This document shows, piece after piece, positions 8,101 through 18,459 of a stretch of DNA of 64,000 bases; position 1 is the stretch's first letter, and every line of letters starts with the position of its first letter. Below the pieces are notes generated by a model. That model was not told the origin of the DNA and did no database searches. It saw nothing but the letters and a program-made list of their open reading frames with translations. Both the position numbers and the translations under genes were made by a program. Source of the stretch: Carnobacterium maltaromaticum DSM 20342 (lineage in GTDB: Bacteria > Bacillota > Bacilli > Lactobacillales > Carnobacteriaceae); contig NZ_JQMX01000001.1 in NCBI RefSeq assembly GCF_000744945.1, forward strand, positions 1,116,001-1,180,000. The letters are read 5' to 3'.

Positions 8101-10038
8101 TTATTTACTAAAGTTTTTAATTTCAGCAACAACTGAATCTAAGAACATGCTAAAATCTTCTGTTGTTGTTGTTTTTTCACCATACTTACGAATTGTTACA
8201 GAAGCTTCCTCAACTTCATTATCCCCTACAACTAATTGATAAGGAATTTTTTGCATTTGAGAAGCACGGATTTTATATCCCATTTTCTCATTGCGATCAT
8301 CCACTTCAACACGCATTCCCATAGCTGTCATACGCTCTTTCAATTGATACGCATAGTCTGCATGTAAATCCATATTTACAGGAATAATTGTTGCTTGCAT
8401 TGGTGCTAACCATGTTGGAAATGCACCTTTGTATTCTTCAGTCAAGTATGCAACAAAACGTTCCATAGTCGAAACAATACCACGATGAATAACAACTGGG
8501 CGATGAGTATTTTCACCATCTTCACCTACATAAGTTAAATCAAAACGTTCTGGCAATAAGAAATCCAATTGAATAGTTGATAAAGTTTCTTCAATTCCTA
8601 ATGCTGTTTTCACTTGAACATCGACTTTAGGTCCGTAAAAGGCTGCTTCACCAGTTGCTTCAAAATAATCAAGTCCTAGTTCGTCCATTGCTGATTTCAA
8701 CATAGCTTCAGCTTTTTCCCACATTGCATCATCATCAAAATATTTATCTGTATTTTCTGGATCACGATAACTTAAGCGGAAACGATAATCAGTAATATCG
8801 AAATCATCATAAACAGCTAACATTAATTCCATTGTACGTTTAAATTCATCTAGAATTTGATCTGGACGAACAAAAGTATGTCCATCATTTAATGTCATTT
8901 CACGTACACGTTGCAATCCCGATAGTGCGCCACTCTTTTCATAACGATGCATCATACCTAATTCAGCGATTCGAATTGGTAATTCACGATAACTATGAAT
9001 ATCATTTTTATAAACCATCATATGGTGTGGGCAATTCATTGGACGTAAGACAAGCATTTCACCGTCTCCCATATCCATTGGTGGGAACATATCTTCATGA
9101 TAATGATCCCAGTGTCCTGAAGTTTTATAAAATTCAACATTGGCCATAATTGGTGTGTACACATGTTGGTAGCCTAAACTAACTTCACGATCAACAATAT
9201 AGCGCTCAATCACACGACGGATAGTTGCTCCATTTGGTAACCAGAAAGGTAAGCCTGATCCAACATCTGAAGAAGTCATAAATAAATCTAATTCTTTTCC
9301 TAGTTTACGATGGTCACGTAATTTAGCTTCTTCTCGCATTTGTAAAAATTCTTTTAAGTCTTTTTTATCAAAGAAAGCTGTTCCGTAGATTCTTTGCATC
9401 ATTTTATTATTTGAATTTCCACGCCAATAGGCTCCAGCTAAAGATAGTAATTTAAAGACTTGAATACGACCAGTTGTTGGCACATGTACGCCACGACATA
9501 AATCAACAAAATCACCTTGGTCATAAACGGTAATCGCTTCGTCTTCAGGTAAGGCTGTAATTAATTCTACTTTATAAGGATCTGATTTAAATAACTCTAA
9601 CGCTTCTTCACGAGTTACTTCTTTTCGAACAATCGGATTGTTTTCTTTGACGATTTTCATCATCTCAGCTTCTATTTTTGGTAAGTCTTCTTCTGTAATT
9701 GGAGCCTCAGTATCTGTGTCATAATAGAAGCCATTATCAATTGCTGGACCTACACCAAAATGAATATCTGGGTATAAACGACGTAACGCATTAGCCATCA
9801 AATGTGCTGATGAATGACGTAAAATTTGCAAAGCATCTTCATGATCTGGTGTAATAATTTCTAGAGAACCATCAACTTCTAAAGGACGAACTAAATCAAC
9901 TAATTCTCCGTTGAATTTACCTGCTAAAGCTTTTTTAGCAAGGCTATTACTAATGCCTTTTGCCACTTCTAATGTTGAAGAACCAGCAGGATACTCTTTT
10001 ACTGCTCCATCAGGAAAGGTAATTTTTATTTCTGACAT
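8101..10038 (-). CDS. thrS: Threonyl-tRNA synthetase
   Basis: A class II synthetase of 645 residues, full length. Order of domains: TGS domain (about 1-62), editing domain with HSSAHLMA (about 75-82), catalytic core with the zinc-binding Cys in MNCPHHMM and the motif 2 stretch after it ([18 protein letters not shown]), and C-terminal anticodon-binding domain. It charges tRNA-Thr in the cytoplasm. GGAGG precedes the ATG. A T-box leader upstream shows that expression responds to uncharged tRNA-Thr. It is transcribed alone. Confidence 0.98.
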   Translation of the reverse strand: MSEIKITFPDGAVKEYPAGSSTLEVAKGISNSLAKKALAGKFNGELVDLVRPLEVDGSLEIITPDHEDALQILRHSSAHLMANALRRLYPDIHFGVGPAIDNGFYYDTDTEAPITEEDLPKIEAEMMKIVKENNPIVRKEVTREEALELFKSDPYKVELITALPEDEAITVYDQGDFVDLCRGVHVPTTGRIQVFKLLSLAGAYWRGNSNNKMMQRIYGTAFFDKKDLKEFLQMREEAKLRDHRKLGKELDLFMTSSDVGSGLPFWLPNGATIRRVIERYIVDREVSLGYQHVYTPIMANVEFYKTSGHWDHYHEDMFPPMDMGDGEMLVLRPMNCPHHMMVYKNDIHSYRELPIRIAELGMMHRYEKSGALSGLQRVREMTLNDGHTFVRPDQILDEFKRTMELMLAVYDDFDITDYRFRLSYRDPENTDKYFDDDAMWEKAEAMLKSAMDELGLDYFEATGEAAFYGPKVDVQVKTALGIEETLSTIQLDFLLPERFDLTYVGEDGENTHRPVVIHRGIVSTMERFVAYLTEEYKGAFPTWLAPMQATIIPVNMDLHADYAYQLKERMTAMGMRVEVDDRNEKMGYKIRASQMQKIPYQLVVGDNEVEEASVTIRKYGEKTTTTEDFSMFLDSVVAEIKNFSK

Positions 10039-10089
10039 GTTTTATTCCTCCATTTGTAGTTATTATTTACGGATTAATCAATGCGGGGT

Positions 10090-10372
10090 ATTTTTCCGAA
10101 AAAAAAGTCCCTTTCACAAGTCAATAATAACCTGTAAAAGGGACGAATAATTCGTGGTTCCACCCAGCTTTCAAGTTTAATAGGATTAAACTTGCTTTAG
10201 GCTTAATAACGCTAGCTAAACGACCAACTGCTAGTTAGAAAGTTACTTCGTTCACAGTGGCACTTGAAAGTGGTAAAAACTAGCTCTTACTTAGGATATT
10301 TTCAGCAAACAATCCCTCTCTAAAAATAGAGTTCTAATTTTTTTATCTTCCTCATTGATTTAATCTATTGAT
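10090..10372 (-). ncRNA. T-box leader of thrS
   Basis: On the minus strand the conserved T-box motif (GGGTGGAACCACG, near 10152-10166) is followed by a terminator: GTCCCTTT (10144-10137) pairs with AAAGGGAC (10114-10107) and is followed by eight T. An ACC triplet at 10274-10272, followed by A, is a good candidate for the threonine specifier. Uncharged tRNA-Thr should stabilise the antiterminator and allow thrS transcription. Confidence 0.9.
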
Positions 10373-10375
10373 ACT

Positions 10376-10404
10376 ATTAAACCATTTTTTTAGGGAAATT
10401 TCAA
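10376..10404 (-). promoter_or_regulatory. Probable promoter of the thrS T-box transcript
   Basis: Minus-strand TTGAAA (10404-10399) and TTTAAT (10381-10376) with a 17-base spacer, placed directly before the T-box stem I. Confidence 0.65.
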
Positions 10405-10459
10405 GTAAGAGTCAATCAAATCATCAAGTTCTTCTCAATTTTACTAAAAAACTGAGATA

Positions 10460-11386
10460 CTAATAGTTGCGTCGATTCTTACCTGTCATGTTAATTTCCT
10501 TAGCTAAATAACGAATTCTCTCCATAATTCGCTTCGCTTTTAAGGGCTCATCTTCGCCTCGTTGACTAGTGCGTAAATGTTCATTTTCCAGCTGTTTCAT
10601 ATCAAAATTAGAAGAGAAGAAAGTCGGTAATTGTTCTTGCATCCGATATTGTAAAATGACACCTAGAACATCATCACGAATCCAACTTGACATTGAATCA
10701 GCTCCAATATCGTCCAACATTAAAATAGCTGATTTTTTAATTGTATCTAATTTTTCAGACATATTATTTTTCCCAATGGATTGTTTCATCTCCACTGCAA
10801 ATGAAGGAAAATGAAGCAATGTTGTTGTATAGCCATTTTTAGCTAAATCATGAGCGATTGCACCTAATAAATAGGTTTTTCCGACTCCGAATGAACCTTG
10901 TAAATACAAGGCTTTGTGGAACTGTTTTGGTTCTTTTAAAAATGAATCAATAAAATCAAGCGCTTCTGATAAAGCTTCACGTCGATCATCCGTTAATTGG
11001 AATTTATCGAGAGTTGCTGTTCGAACATCTTTAGGCATATCCATTGAATTCACACGACGTCTAATTTCATATTCTTTTTGTTTCGCAATTAATTCTGATG
11101 TAGGTACATAGGTAACATCAATAACATGAAAGTTCATAAATAATGTTGGGCGATAGCCAGGAGCTAACATTCCTTGATTTTTCTCAAACTTACGCTTTTC
11201 TTGCACAAATTCATATAGTTTAGCATAGCTTTTTTCAATTCGTTCATCCGTTAATTTTTCACGGTTTTCTTCGATAAATTTAGCCACATCTGGATCTTTT
11301 AAAACTTCTTGAATCAGCTGTTCATATTGTGAAGTAAGTTTTCTATCTTTAATTATCTTCGTTAGGCCTTTTCCCATATCTTCCAT
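10460..11386 (-). CDS. dnaI: Primosomal protein DnaI, helicase loader
   Basis: A 308-residue AAA+ ATPase that loads the replicative helicase DnaC/DnaB onto DNA. The N-terminal helicase-binding domain occupies about residues 1-125. The C-terminal ATPase has Walker A GSFGVGKTYLL and Walker B ILMLDDIGA. The start overlaps the dnaB stop (TAATG), indicating translational coupling. Together with dnaB and nrdR it reproduces the nrdR-dnaB-dnaI order of Bacillus. No clear terminator was seen between it and the thrS leader. Confidence 0.95.
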   Translation of the reverse strand: MEDMGKGLTKIIKDRKLTSQYEQLIQEVLKDPDVAKFIEENREKLTDERIEKSYAKLYEFVQEKRKFEKNQGMLAPGYRPTLFMNFHVIDVTYVPTSELIAKQKEYEIRRRVNSMDMPKDVRTATLDKFQLTDDRREALSEALDFIDSFLKEPKQFHKALYLQGSFGVGKTYLLGAIAHDLAKNGYTTTLLHFPSFAVEMKQSIGKNNMSEKLDTIKKSAILMLDDIGADSMSSWIRDDVLGVILQYRMQEQLPTFFSSNFDMKQLENEHLRTSQRGEDEPLKAKRIMERIRYLAKEINMTGKNRRNY

Positions 11387-12846
11387 TACTGGTCACCTTC
11401 TTTCCCTAAATTTTGAATACGAGCGATTCGATCCATAAAGGCTTTTTGATCTGCCTCACTCATCGGTTTCTCTTCTACTTCAGCCTGATTTTCTTTTGCC
11501 CATTCTGGCAATGTCTCTTGGCGATTACGTTGATTCCCTGCCGCTGAATTGTATTGATTATTACGAGGTTTTGAATATGAAGCTTGTTGCTCGGTTCTTT
11601 TTTGTTTTTTTATTTCATTTTCTCGGTAAAGTTCCTGCACTTTTCGAATGGCCTCTTCTGGTGATTTTACTTTTGATTGGCTCCAATCATTAGCAATACT
11701 ATCAGCTAAATTTTGAGTTAAAGTTGGGTTACCGCGAATAACTAATACATAATGAATCAAAATATTAATCACAGACTTAGGTAAATTGGATTGTTTAATT
11801 AGATTTTCAACAGCCCACTCCTCTGTTCTGGCTACATATCCACCTTTTTGTTTTTTTATATTTTCAATAAAATCAAAAGGTGTAAATTCTTCACTGATTT
11901 CAATTAAGACAATATCTTCTTTAGAGAAACCCTGATGGCTTAAATCATTTTTTCTGAACTTTTGTTTATTTTGATTGCTAGTTGGATCTTCAACAATTCG
12001 TTCTTTTAGTTCAACAGGCTGTTGATTGGTTTGGTGGTAATTTGAGTAAACAACTTGTTTAAGTTTTTTTTCATCCACTTTACCTGAGTCAATATCACAG
12101 GCTTGTAAAACAAATTTTTGCATTTCCAATTCGTCAATGCCATACATTGTATGCAAAACTAAAATACTGTTCTCAATTTCTTTAGTAATTGAGGAGCGGT
12201 TAATATATTGCGTTGCTAAACCTTCATAGAAAAATTTAAATTCAAAGGTTTTATTATCTAGTTGAGTCGTTTCTACTGGACGTTCATTGCCAATTAAAGC
12301 TGTTGAATCTTTAAGTAATTCTTGATTTTCTGAGAATTTATTTTTATCAAAACTAAATACATCTAAAAAACCTTTTGTGACTTCAACATATTTTTCTGTG
12401 TCAATTTTGTTAATGCTATAACGTTGGCGTAAACTTTTGTATTTGCGCTTTCCAACCGTTTCTAGTAATAACAAACTCAACAAATCATCTTTAAAAAATT
12501 CTGCTGCGGTTAAGGGAGATTGCAATTCATAAATAAATTGTTTTTCGGGCTCTTGCTTCAAATAGGTTTTTAGTAGCCCCAAAGCTTCTAACTTAACTCT
12601 CGCTCGATACAATTCTGGAATACCACAATTTAAAATGGTCAATAATTCAGAATGTAAGATTCCCTCACTCCAATAACTTTCTTCACCAATTTCAGACCAT
12701 AGGGTCATATACAAGCTGTATGCTGTCGCTCCCGTTAAAGGTTGGTATAAAAAGGTGAGAATTTTTTGATCCATATCTGAAAGCAAAGCATTTTGCCTCA
12801 CTTCAAAGCCATCTTTAGGACTTAGATTCTTTAAAGGATAATTCAA
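11386..12846 (-). CDS. dnaB: Replication initiation and membrane attachment protein DnaB
   Basis: A 486-residue Firmicutes primosome protein (unrelated to the E. coli helicase DnaB) that works with DnaD and DnaI to load helicase at oriC and at restart sites. Two DnaB/DnaD-type domains are expected, the second around residues 300-400 (the GGYVARTEEWAVENLIKQ section lies here); the C-terminal tail is charged and low in complexity (rich in Q, N and R). It follows nrdR by 23 bases and overlaps dnaI by one base, so the three genes form one unit. Confidence 0.92.
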   Translation of the reverse strand: MNYPLKNLSPKDGFEVRQNALLSDMDQKILTFLYQPLTGATAYSLYMTLWSEIGEESYWSEGILHSELLTILNCGIPELYRARVKLEALGLLKTYLKQEPEKQFIYELQSPLTAAEFFKDDLLSLLLLETVGKRKYKSLRQRYSINKIDTEKYVEVTKGFLDVFSFDKNKFSENQELLKDSTALIGNERPVETTQLDNKTFEFKFFYEGLATQYINRSSITKEIENSILVLHTMYGIDELEMQKFVLQACDIDSGKVDEKKLKQVVYSNYHQTNQQPVELKERIVEDPTSNQNKQKFRKNDLSHQGFSKEDIVLIEISEEFTPFDFIENIKKQKGGYVARTEEWAVENLIKQSNLPKSVINILIHYVLVIRGNPTLTQNLADSIANDWSQSKVKSPEEAIRKVQELYRENEIKKQKRTEQQASYSKPRNNQYNSAAGNQRNRQETLPEWAKENQAEVEEKPMSEADQKAFMDRIARIQNLGKEGDQ

Positions 12847-12869
12847 AATGATTCACACCTTTCTCATTT

Positions 12870-13328
12870 TTATTTATCTTTATTTTTTAATTTTTGTAAT
12901 TCTTTTAGGAAGAAATCCATATCTTTAAATTCGCGGTATACACTAGCAAATCGAATATAAGCAACTTCATCCACTTCTGCTAGACGTTCCATAATGTATT
13001 CACCAATTAGCGTAGTTGAAACTTCATTTTCACCTAGGCTACGAATTTTATTTTCAACTTCATCCACCATTCGTTCAACTTGATCCATTGCAACAGGACG
13101 CTTCTCACAAGAACGTATCAGCCCTCGAAGAATTTTTTCACGGTTGAACTCTTCTCTTGTACCATTTTTTTTCACAACTAACAATGGCGTTTGTTCTGTT
13201 CTTTCAAACGTAGTAAAGCGGAAGCTACAGGCTTCACACTCTCTTCTTCTTCTAATAGCACGTCCGTCATCTGCTGGACGACTATCTACAACTCTTGAAC
13301 CATTATTTTGACAACGTGGACATTGCAT
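12870..13328 (-). CDS. nrdR: Transcriptional repressor NrdR
   Basis: A 152-residue repressor of ribonucleotide reductase genes that senses ATP/dATP. The N-terminal zinc ribbon has CPRC at residues 3-6 and CEAC around residue 31; an ATP-cone domain follows ([15 protein letters not shown]). The ATG at 13328 fits the family start MQCP and has AGGG 8 nt upstream; GTG 13337 and ATG 13334 in the same frame are less likely. It heads the nrdR-dnaB-dnaI group. Confidence 0.96.
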   Translation of the reverse strand: MQCPRCQNNGSRVVDSRPADDGRAIRRRRECEACSFRFTTFERTEQTPLLVVKKNGTREEFNREKILRGLIRSCEKRPVAMDQVERMVDEVENKIRSLGENEVSTTLIGEYIMERLAEVDEVAYIRFASVYREFKDMDFFLKELQKLKNKDK

Positions 13329-13549
13329 ATTCATCACCCTTTTTTTATCATTTCATTCATAGGTCTATTTATTTATCGGTTTAATTCATTCGTATGTTCT
13401 ACTCTATTTATTCATAAAAAGACAGACTACTTCTATCTTAAATTTCTAGTTTCACATCATTATAACATAGCCGTCTACCCCCTGAAAAGGCTTATGGCAA
13501 ATGTCTTTATCCGAATATCTATAATTTCCCACCTGTATTTTAAGGATGA

Positions 13550-13611
13550 CTCCAAGAAAAAAACTTGTTTTCGGATTATGATTGATCCGGAAACAAGTTT
13601 TTTTCTTGGAG
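13550..13611 (-). terminator. Very long coaE terminator hairpin that includes the coaE stop
   Basis: Two 27-base arms (13550-13576 and 13585-13611) pair at 26 of 27 positions, with the remaining position able to form G-U, around an 8-base loop. The coaE TAA lies in the loop side of the stem, so the last nine or so coaE codons form one arm. The arms include A-runs and T-runs, giving the usual terminator T-stretch inside the stem. Confidence 0.8.
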
Positions 13612-14190
13612 CCACTTTTCTACTTGCTGGCGAGTATCGACTAAACTCCCACTATTATCAATGACGCTATCTGCCCACTCTACTTTTTTAGCAATTGGAA
13701 TCTGCGCCTCGATTCTTTGTAATGCTTCTGATTTACTTAACTGGTTTCGCGCCATTAAGCGTGTAATCTGAAGCTCATCAGGAATTGCGACGACCATAAT
13801 TGAATCCATCATTTCCTGATAACCTCCAGCTTCATACAGTAAAGGGATATCCATGATAACCAATGGCGCACCACTAGCAATCACTTTATTTTTTTCCCTG
13901 TCAATCCAGGAACGAATATAAGGCTTTAATAACTCATTTAACTTTTTCCGCTTGGTTTCATTCGCAAAAACGATCGCACCTAAAGCTTCACGGTTTAATT
14001 GTCCATCATGTGTTAAAAGCTCTTGACCAAAATAATCCACTAATGCTTGTAAACCTGGCGCACCTACCTCAACAACTTCACGTGCTCCAATATCTGCATC
14101 AACCACTGGGAATCCCAAAGCTTTAAATATATTACTGACTGTTGATTTCCCTGTCGCAATGCTGCCTGTTAATCCTAGAATATAAGTCAT
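13576..14190 (-). CDS. coaE: Dephospho-CoA kinase
   Basis: A 204-residue P-loop kinase that carries out the last step of coenzyme A synthesis, phosphorylating dephospho-CoA at the ribose 3' hydroxyl. Walker A is GLTGSIATGKST (residues 6-17); the family motif VDADIGAREVV (about residues 30-40) is also clear. It is downstream of mutM by 19 bases and likely in one transcript with polA and mutM. The 3' end of the gene forms half of a very long terminator. Confidence 0.96.
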   Translation of the reverse strand: MTYILGLTGSIATGKSTVSNIFKALGFPVVDADIGAREVVEVGAPGLQALVDYFGQELLTHDGQLNREALGAIVFANETKRKKLNELLKPYIRSWIDREKNKVIASGAPLVIMDIPLLYEAGGYQEMMDSIMVVAIPDELQITRLMARNQLSKSEALQRIEAQIPIAKKVEWADSVIDNSGSLVDTRQQVEKWLQEKNLFPDQS

Positions 14191-14209
14191 GACTCATTCC
14201 TCATTCCAT

Positions 14210-15064
14210 TTAGTGCTGTGGACGACTATTTCTTTCCGTCAAAGTTTGGCAATGACTACAGAAATGCGTGCCTCGTTGCGCCACTTTTATTTTTTGAATT
14301 GGTTGACCACAATTCACACAAGGTTCCCCAGTCTTTCCATAAACCAACAAATCCACTTGGAAACTTCCAGCCTCACCTAAAGCATTTTGATACGTTCGAA
14401 TCGTCGTTCCACCAGCTTCAACAGCTCTACCAAGAACACCAATAATTGAGTGATGCAAATTCTTAATCTCTATGGACGTTAACGAATTAGCCGGTCTTAA
14501 GGGATGAATTTTCGCTTCAAATAAAGCTTCATCAACATAAATATTGCCTAATCCTACAACTATTTTTTGTTCTAGTAATAATGGTTTTATCGCTCTTGAT
14601 TTACTTCCTATCGCTACACTAAATGGCTCTAATTTGAATAACTCTGGAATTGGTTCTGGACCTAAGCCTTTGATTCCTGGTGCTTCATGCTCTGTTCCAA
14701 TTGGAACTAATGTCATTCGACCAAATTTCCTCACATCTAAATAACGTAAATCCCTCCCGTCAGTCAAATGAAAGACAACATGAGTATGTTTTTTTAATGG
14801 AGTTCCCGTTTTTTCAACTTCATACTTTCCTTCCATTCTTAAATGTGAAATCATTGCCCAATCGTCCATTAAAAAAATTAAATATTTGCCACGACGTTCA
14901 ATTTTATGAATAGTTTGTCCTAATAAATCATTTCGAAAAGCTTCACTTGAAAAAGGTGCAGTAATAATACGATCCCAATAAACATCAACGTCTTGTATTG
15001 TTGCTCCTTCAACTAGATTAGTCAAACCTTTTCGAACAGTTTCAACTTCTGGTAATTCTGGCAT
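14210..15064 (-). CDS. mutM: Formamidopyrimidine-DNA glycosylase
   Basis: A 284-residue bifunctional glycosylase/AP lyase that removes 8-oxoguanine and formamidopyrimidines. The catalytic N-terminus (after Met: PELPEVETV) is intact, with Pro2 and Glu3, and the C-terminal zinc finger has CVNCG and CSHCQ. The motif LGNIYVDEALF lies near residue 175. It is 76 bases after polA and 19 before coaE, the usual polA-mutM-coaE order. Confidence 0.97.
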   Translation of the reverse strand: MPELPEVETVRKGLTNLVEGATIQDVDVYWDRIITAPFSSEAFRNDLLGQTIHKIERRGKYLIFLMDDWAMISHLRMEGKYEVEKTGTPLKKHTHVVFHLTDGRDLRYLDVRKFGRMTLVPIGTEHEAPGIKGLGPEPIPELFKLEPFSVAIGSKSRAIKPLLLEQKIVVGLGNIYVDEALFEAKIHPLRPANSLTSIEIKNLHHSIIGVLGRAVEAGGTTIRTYQNALGEAGSFQVDLLVYGKTGEPCVNCGQPIQKIKVAQRGTHFCSHCQTLTERNSRPQH

Positions 15065-15090
15065 TTCTTCAACCTCTTTCTACTAAATTT

Positions 15091-15119
15091 AAGCTATGGT
15101 CATTTAGTAGCCATAGCTT
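15091..15119 (-). other. Hairpin between polA and mutM
   Basis: A perfect 9-bp inverted repeat (AAGCTATGG / CCATAGCTT) with an 11-base loop lies after the polA stop. No T-run follows on the minus strand, so it is more likely an RNA processing or stability element than a strong terminator. Confidence 0.5.
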
Positions 15120-15140
15120 AAATCATTATCTACTTAGATA

Positions 15141-17801
15141 TTATTTTGCATCGTACCAACTATCACCATAGCTGCTATCGACTTTTAAAGGTACATTTAA
15201 TTTAACTGCTGATTCCATAACCTCAGGAACTAATTTTTCTAAAATAGCAATTTCTTCCTCAGGTGCCTCAAAAATCAATTCATCATGTACTTGTAGCAAC
15301 ATCTTTGTTTTTAAATTCTCGGCTTTTAAGCGACGATCCATTTGAATCATGGCAACTTTAATAATATCGGCAGCACTACCTTGAATCGGTGTATTCATCG
15401 CTGTTCTTTCAGCAAATGAGCGTAGATTAAAGTTGCGTGAATTAATATCTTTTAAGAAACGACGGCGATGGAATAAAGTTTCTACATAGCCTTTATCCTT
15501 AGCTTCTCGAACGATATCACTCATATATTGTTTTACTCCAGGATACTTTTCAAAATAAGTATCTATGAAGGTTTGTGCTTCTTTTCTGGTTATTCCAAGA
15601 TTTTGCGATAAACCATAATCACTGATACCATAGACAATTCCAAAGTTCACGGCTTTTGCTTGACGGCGCATATTCCCAGTTACATCTTCAGCTTTTTCAA
15701 TGCCAAAAACACGCATTGCTGTACTTGAGTGAATATCCTGACCTTCTAAAAAGGCTTCTTTCAAATGCTGATCATTTGAAATATCCGCTAAAACACGCAA
15801 TTCAATTTGTGAATAATCACTAGCAAAGATCTTCCAGCCCTCATGACTTGGTACAAAAGCTTGACGAATTTTGCGACCTTCTTCTAAGCGAATCGGGATA
15901 TTTTGTAAATTAGGATCAACAGAGCTTAGACGGCCCGTTTGAGTTAACGTTTGAACATATCTAGTATGAACTTTTCCTGTATTCCCGTTAATAACTTTTA
16001 ATAATCCTTCAACATAGGTTGATTGGATTTTAGCAATTTGACGATAATGTAAAATATCATCTACAATCGGTGCTTGTGGGCGCAGTTGTTCTAAAACATC
16101 AACAGCCGTTGAATAACCCGTTTTTGTTTTCTTAATAACTGGTAACTGCATTTTTTCAAATAAAATCACACCTAATTGCTTAGGAGAATTAATATTAAAT
16201 GTTTCTCCAGCTTCTTCGTAAATGCGATTTTCAATATCTGTTAAACGAATGGCAAACTCAGCTTTCATTTCTAGTAAACGATTCGCATTGACTTTAATTC
16301 CAGTCATTTCCATTTCAGCTAACACCATGGATAAAGGCAATTCCATCTCATAAAATAAAGCTGTTTGTTCGCTATCAATCAACTCTTGCTTTAATTTGAT
16401 ACTTAAGACTTCTATTGCTTTAATTTTTCGAGCAAGATGTTCATTCAAAACAGAAGCATCTTCTGGTATGGCAAGCTTAGCCCCTTTTCCATAAATGCTT
16501 TCATCTGCAGCAACTTCATAATAATCATGTTCCATAGCTACTTCGGCTAAATCTTTACTATTATCATTTGTATTTAGAATGTAAGATGCTAGTAGGACGT
16601 CAAAATCAACCCCTTCTAAGGTTGTATCGTAACGTTGTAAAGCCACAACTGTACGTTTTGCATCAAAAACTTGTTTTTTATTTTCTGGATCTTTGGCCCA
16701 CTCTTGAAAAATAGGAGATGCCAAAGCTACGTCAGGTTCTGCAACATAAATCTTCTCACCATTACTCCAACTTAAACCAACAATCTCCGCAGTGTGATAA
16801 TTATCCGTTAGCATTTCGACATATAATCCGCCGATTGGCCCAAACATATCCGCTTTTAATTCTGTAACAAATTCAAAAATAATTTCGGCTTTTTCAATTT
16901 TATTTTCTTCATCATACTCTGTTGTATCCAAATCTTTTAGGAATGACTTGAAATCCATTTCTTTATAAAACTCTATTAGCTTACCAACATCTTTGCCAGT
17001 GTAAAGCAATTCATCTACTTTTATTTCAAGTGGAGCATCGACCTCAATCGTTGCTAATTTTTTACTTAACAAAGCTTGTTCTTTATCGTTAATCAGATTT
17101 TCTTTACGTTTACTTGGCTTCATGCCATCTATATTTTCATAAACACCTTCAACAGAACCAAATTCATGTAACAGTTTTAAAGCTGTTTTTTCTCCAATAT
17201 TTGTTACTCCTGGAATATTATCAGAAGAATCTCCAGCTAAACCTTTCATGTCAATAATTTGATGAGGTTCAATGCCATATTTTTCCATTAGATAGGCAGG
17301 TGTATTCTCTTCAATTTCACTAACACCTTTAATTGTAATATCTACTCGCACATTTTCTTTCGCTAACTGAGTTAAATCTCGGTCACCTGAAACTACAACA
17401 ACATCAAATTCATTTGGATCAACAACAGTAGCTAATGTCCCAATAATATCATCCGCTTCATAATTATCTAACTCATAATGAGGAATCCCAAAACCTTCTA
17501 ACAAGTCACGCAAATAAGGCATTTGTTCTTTAAATTCACCTGGCGTTTTTTGGCGACCATCTTTATAGGCATCGTAAAAAGCATTACGAAAAGTTGTTTT
17601 CCCAGCATCAAAAGCAACTAGAACATGAGTAGGTTGCTCTTTTTTCATTTCATTGTCTAACATACGATGAAAACTAAACAGCGCATTTGTGTGTAAACCA
17701 TTTTTATTCATAAAACGATCTAATGAACCTGGAATTGCATAAAACGCTCGAAACGCAATACTACTACCATCAATTAATAGTAATTTATTTTTTTTTGTCA
17801 T
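15141..17801 (-). CDS. polA: DNA polymerase I
   Basis: An 886-residue repair and Okazaki-fragment polymerase, full length. The N-terminal 5'-3' exonuclease domain (about 1-290) has VVSGDRDLTQL and GLAGDSSDNIPG. The middle 3'-5' exonuclease-like domain lacks the expected DxE residues, as in other Bacilli, so proofreading is probably absent. The C-terminal polymerase domain has DYSQIELR, the RRQAKAVNFGIVYG helix and VHDELIFE. It is the first gene of polA-mutM-coaE. Confidence 0.98.
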   Translation of the reverse strand: MTKKNKLLLIDGSSIAFRAFYAIPGSLDRFMNKNGLHTNALFSFHRMLDNEMKKEQPTHVLVAFDAGKTTFRNAFYDAYKDGRQKTPGEFKEQMPYLRDLLEGFGIPHYELDNYEADDIIGTLATVVDPNEFDVVVVSGDRDLTQLAKENVRVDITIKGVSEIEENTPAYLMEKYGIEPHQIIDMKGLAGDSSDNIPGVTNIGEKTALKLLHEFGSVEGVYENIDGMKPSKRKENLINDKEQALLSKKLATIEVDAPLEIKVDELLYTGKDVGKLIEFYKEMDFKSFLKDLDTTEYDEENKIEKAEIIFEFVTELKADMFGPIGGLYVEMLTDNYHTAEIVGLSWSNGEKIYVAEPDVALASPIFQEWAKDPENKKQVFDAKRTVVALQRYDTTLEGVDFDVLLASYILNTNDNSKDLAEVAMEHDYYEVAADESIYGKGAKLAIPEDASVLNEHLARKIKAIEVLSIKLKQELIDSEQTALFYEMELPLSMVLAEMEMTGIKVNANRLLEMKAEFAIRLTDIENRIYEEAGETFNINSPKQLGVILFEKMQLPVIKKTKTGYSTAVDVLEQLRPQAPIVDDILHYRQIAKIQSTYVEGLLKVINGNTGKVHTRYVQTLTQTGRLSSVDPNLQNIPIRLEEGRKIRQAFVPSHEGWKIFASDYSQIELRVLADISNDQHLKEAFLEGQDIHSSTAMRVFGIEKAEDVTGNMRRQAKAVNFGIVYGISDYGLSQNLGITRKEAQTFIDTYFEKYPGVKQYMSDIVREAKDKGYVETLFHRRRFLKDINSRNFNLRSFAERTAMNTPIQGSAADIIKVAMIQMDRRLKAENLKTKMLLQVHDELIFEAPEEEIAILEKLVPEVMESAVKLNVPLKVDSSYGDSWYDAK

Positions 17802-17831
17802 AATAAAACTCCTTTATAATCTTACTTTATT

Positions 17832-18323
17832 TTATAAAAACTTTTGATAAATCACATGCTCTTTATCAAAAATAACTGTATTTTTCAATTTATGAAAGTG
17901 ATTTTTTTCAGCTAATTTAAGAGAAGCGGTATTCATTGGATCAATAATGCTGACTAACTCCTGTAAACCTAACGTCGATTTTCCATAGTCTAGCATAAAC
18001 TCCGTCGCTTCGCTGCCATATCCTTTGCGCCAATATTCTCTCGCAATGTGATAGCCTAGCTCATACTTTTGCTCTCCATCAATCACTTGCTGAACTATTC
18101 CACAATCGCCAATCAATTGACCTGTTTCTTTTAAACAGACCGCCCAAAGCCCCATTCCATTTCTCTGATAGTGCTCTATTGACCACTCAAGCCATTCCAT
18201 TGTTTTTTGTTTCGAAAAAGGGGCTGGGTAATACGTCATCATTTCAGTATCAGAAAAAATTGTAACGGCGGATTCCAAGTCAGTCATTTGATAGGGTCTA
18301 ATTTTTAAACGATACGTTTCCAT
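17832..18323 (-). CDS. GNAT-family N-acetyltransferase (RimJ/RimL-like)
   Basis: A 163-residue protein from the ATG at 18323, which has AAGGAG upstream and matches the family start (METYRLKIRPYQMTD). The frame extends 75 codons further but that part looks non-coding and runs into the upstream gene. Acetyl-CoA binding is suggested by REYWRKGYGSEA (the Q/RxxGxG/A loop). It resembles RimJ/RimL-type ribosomal protein or small-molecule acetyltransferases; the substrate is not known. It ends 30 bases before polA. Confidence 0.85.
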   Translation of the reverse strand: METYRLKIRPYQMTDLESAVTIFSDTEMMTYYPAPFSKQKTMEWLEWSIEHYQRNGMGLWAVCLKETGQLIGDCGIVQQVIDGEQKYELGYHIAREYWRKGYGSEATEFMLDYGKSTLGLQELVSIIDPMNTASLKLAEKNHFHKLKNTVIFDKEHVIYQKFL

Positions 18324-18423
18324 TGGTATCTCCTTTTTAATAAATGTATCCTCATTCAGTTTACCAAAAAAAGAGACAGATAGCGAAAAATAAATTTTAA
18401 AGTTCTTATAAAAAAGGGCACTA

Positions 18424-18450
18424 AAAAAACCAGACAAACATCTGGTTTTT
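18424..18450 (-). terminator. Terminator after the MaoC-like gene
   Basis: Minus-strand AAAACCAGA / TCTGGTTTTTTT hairpin right after the stop of the gene at 18460. Confidence 0.8.
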
Positions 18451-18459
18451 AGAGTAACT

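Noticed and set aside
13308..13664. 118-codon plus-strand frame over the nrdR/coaE junction
   Set aside because: Covers parts of nrdR and coaE and the long terminator; antisense shadow.
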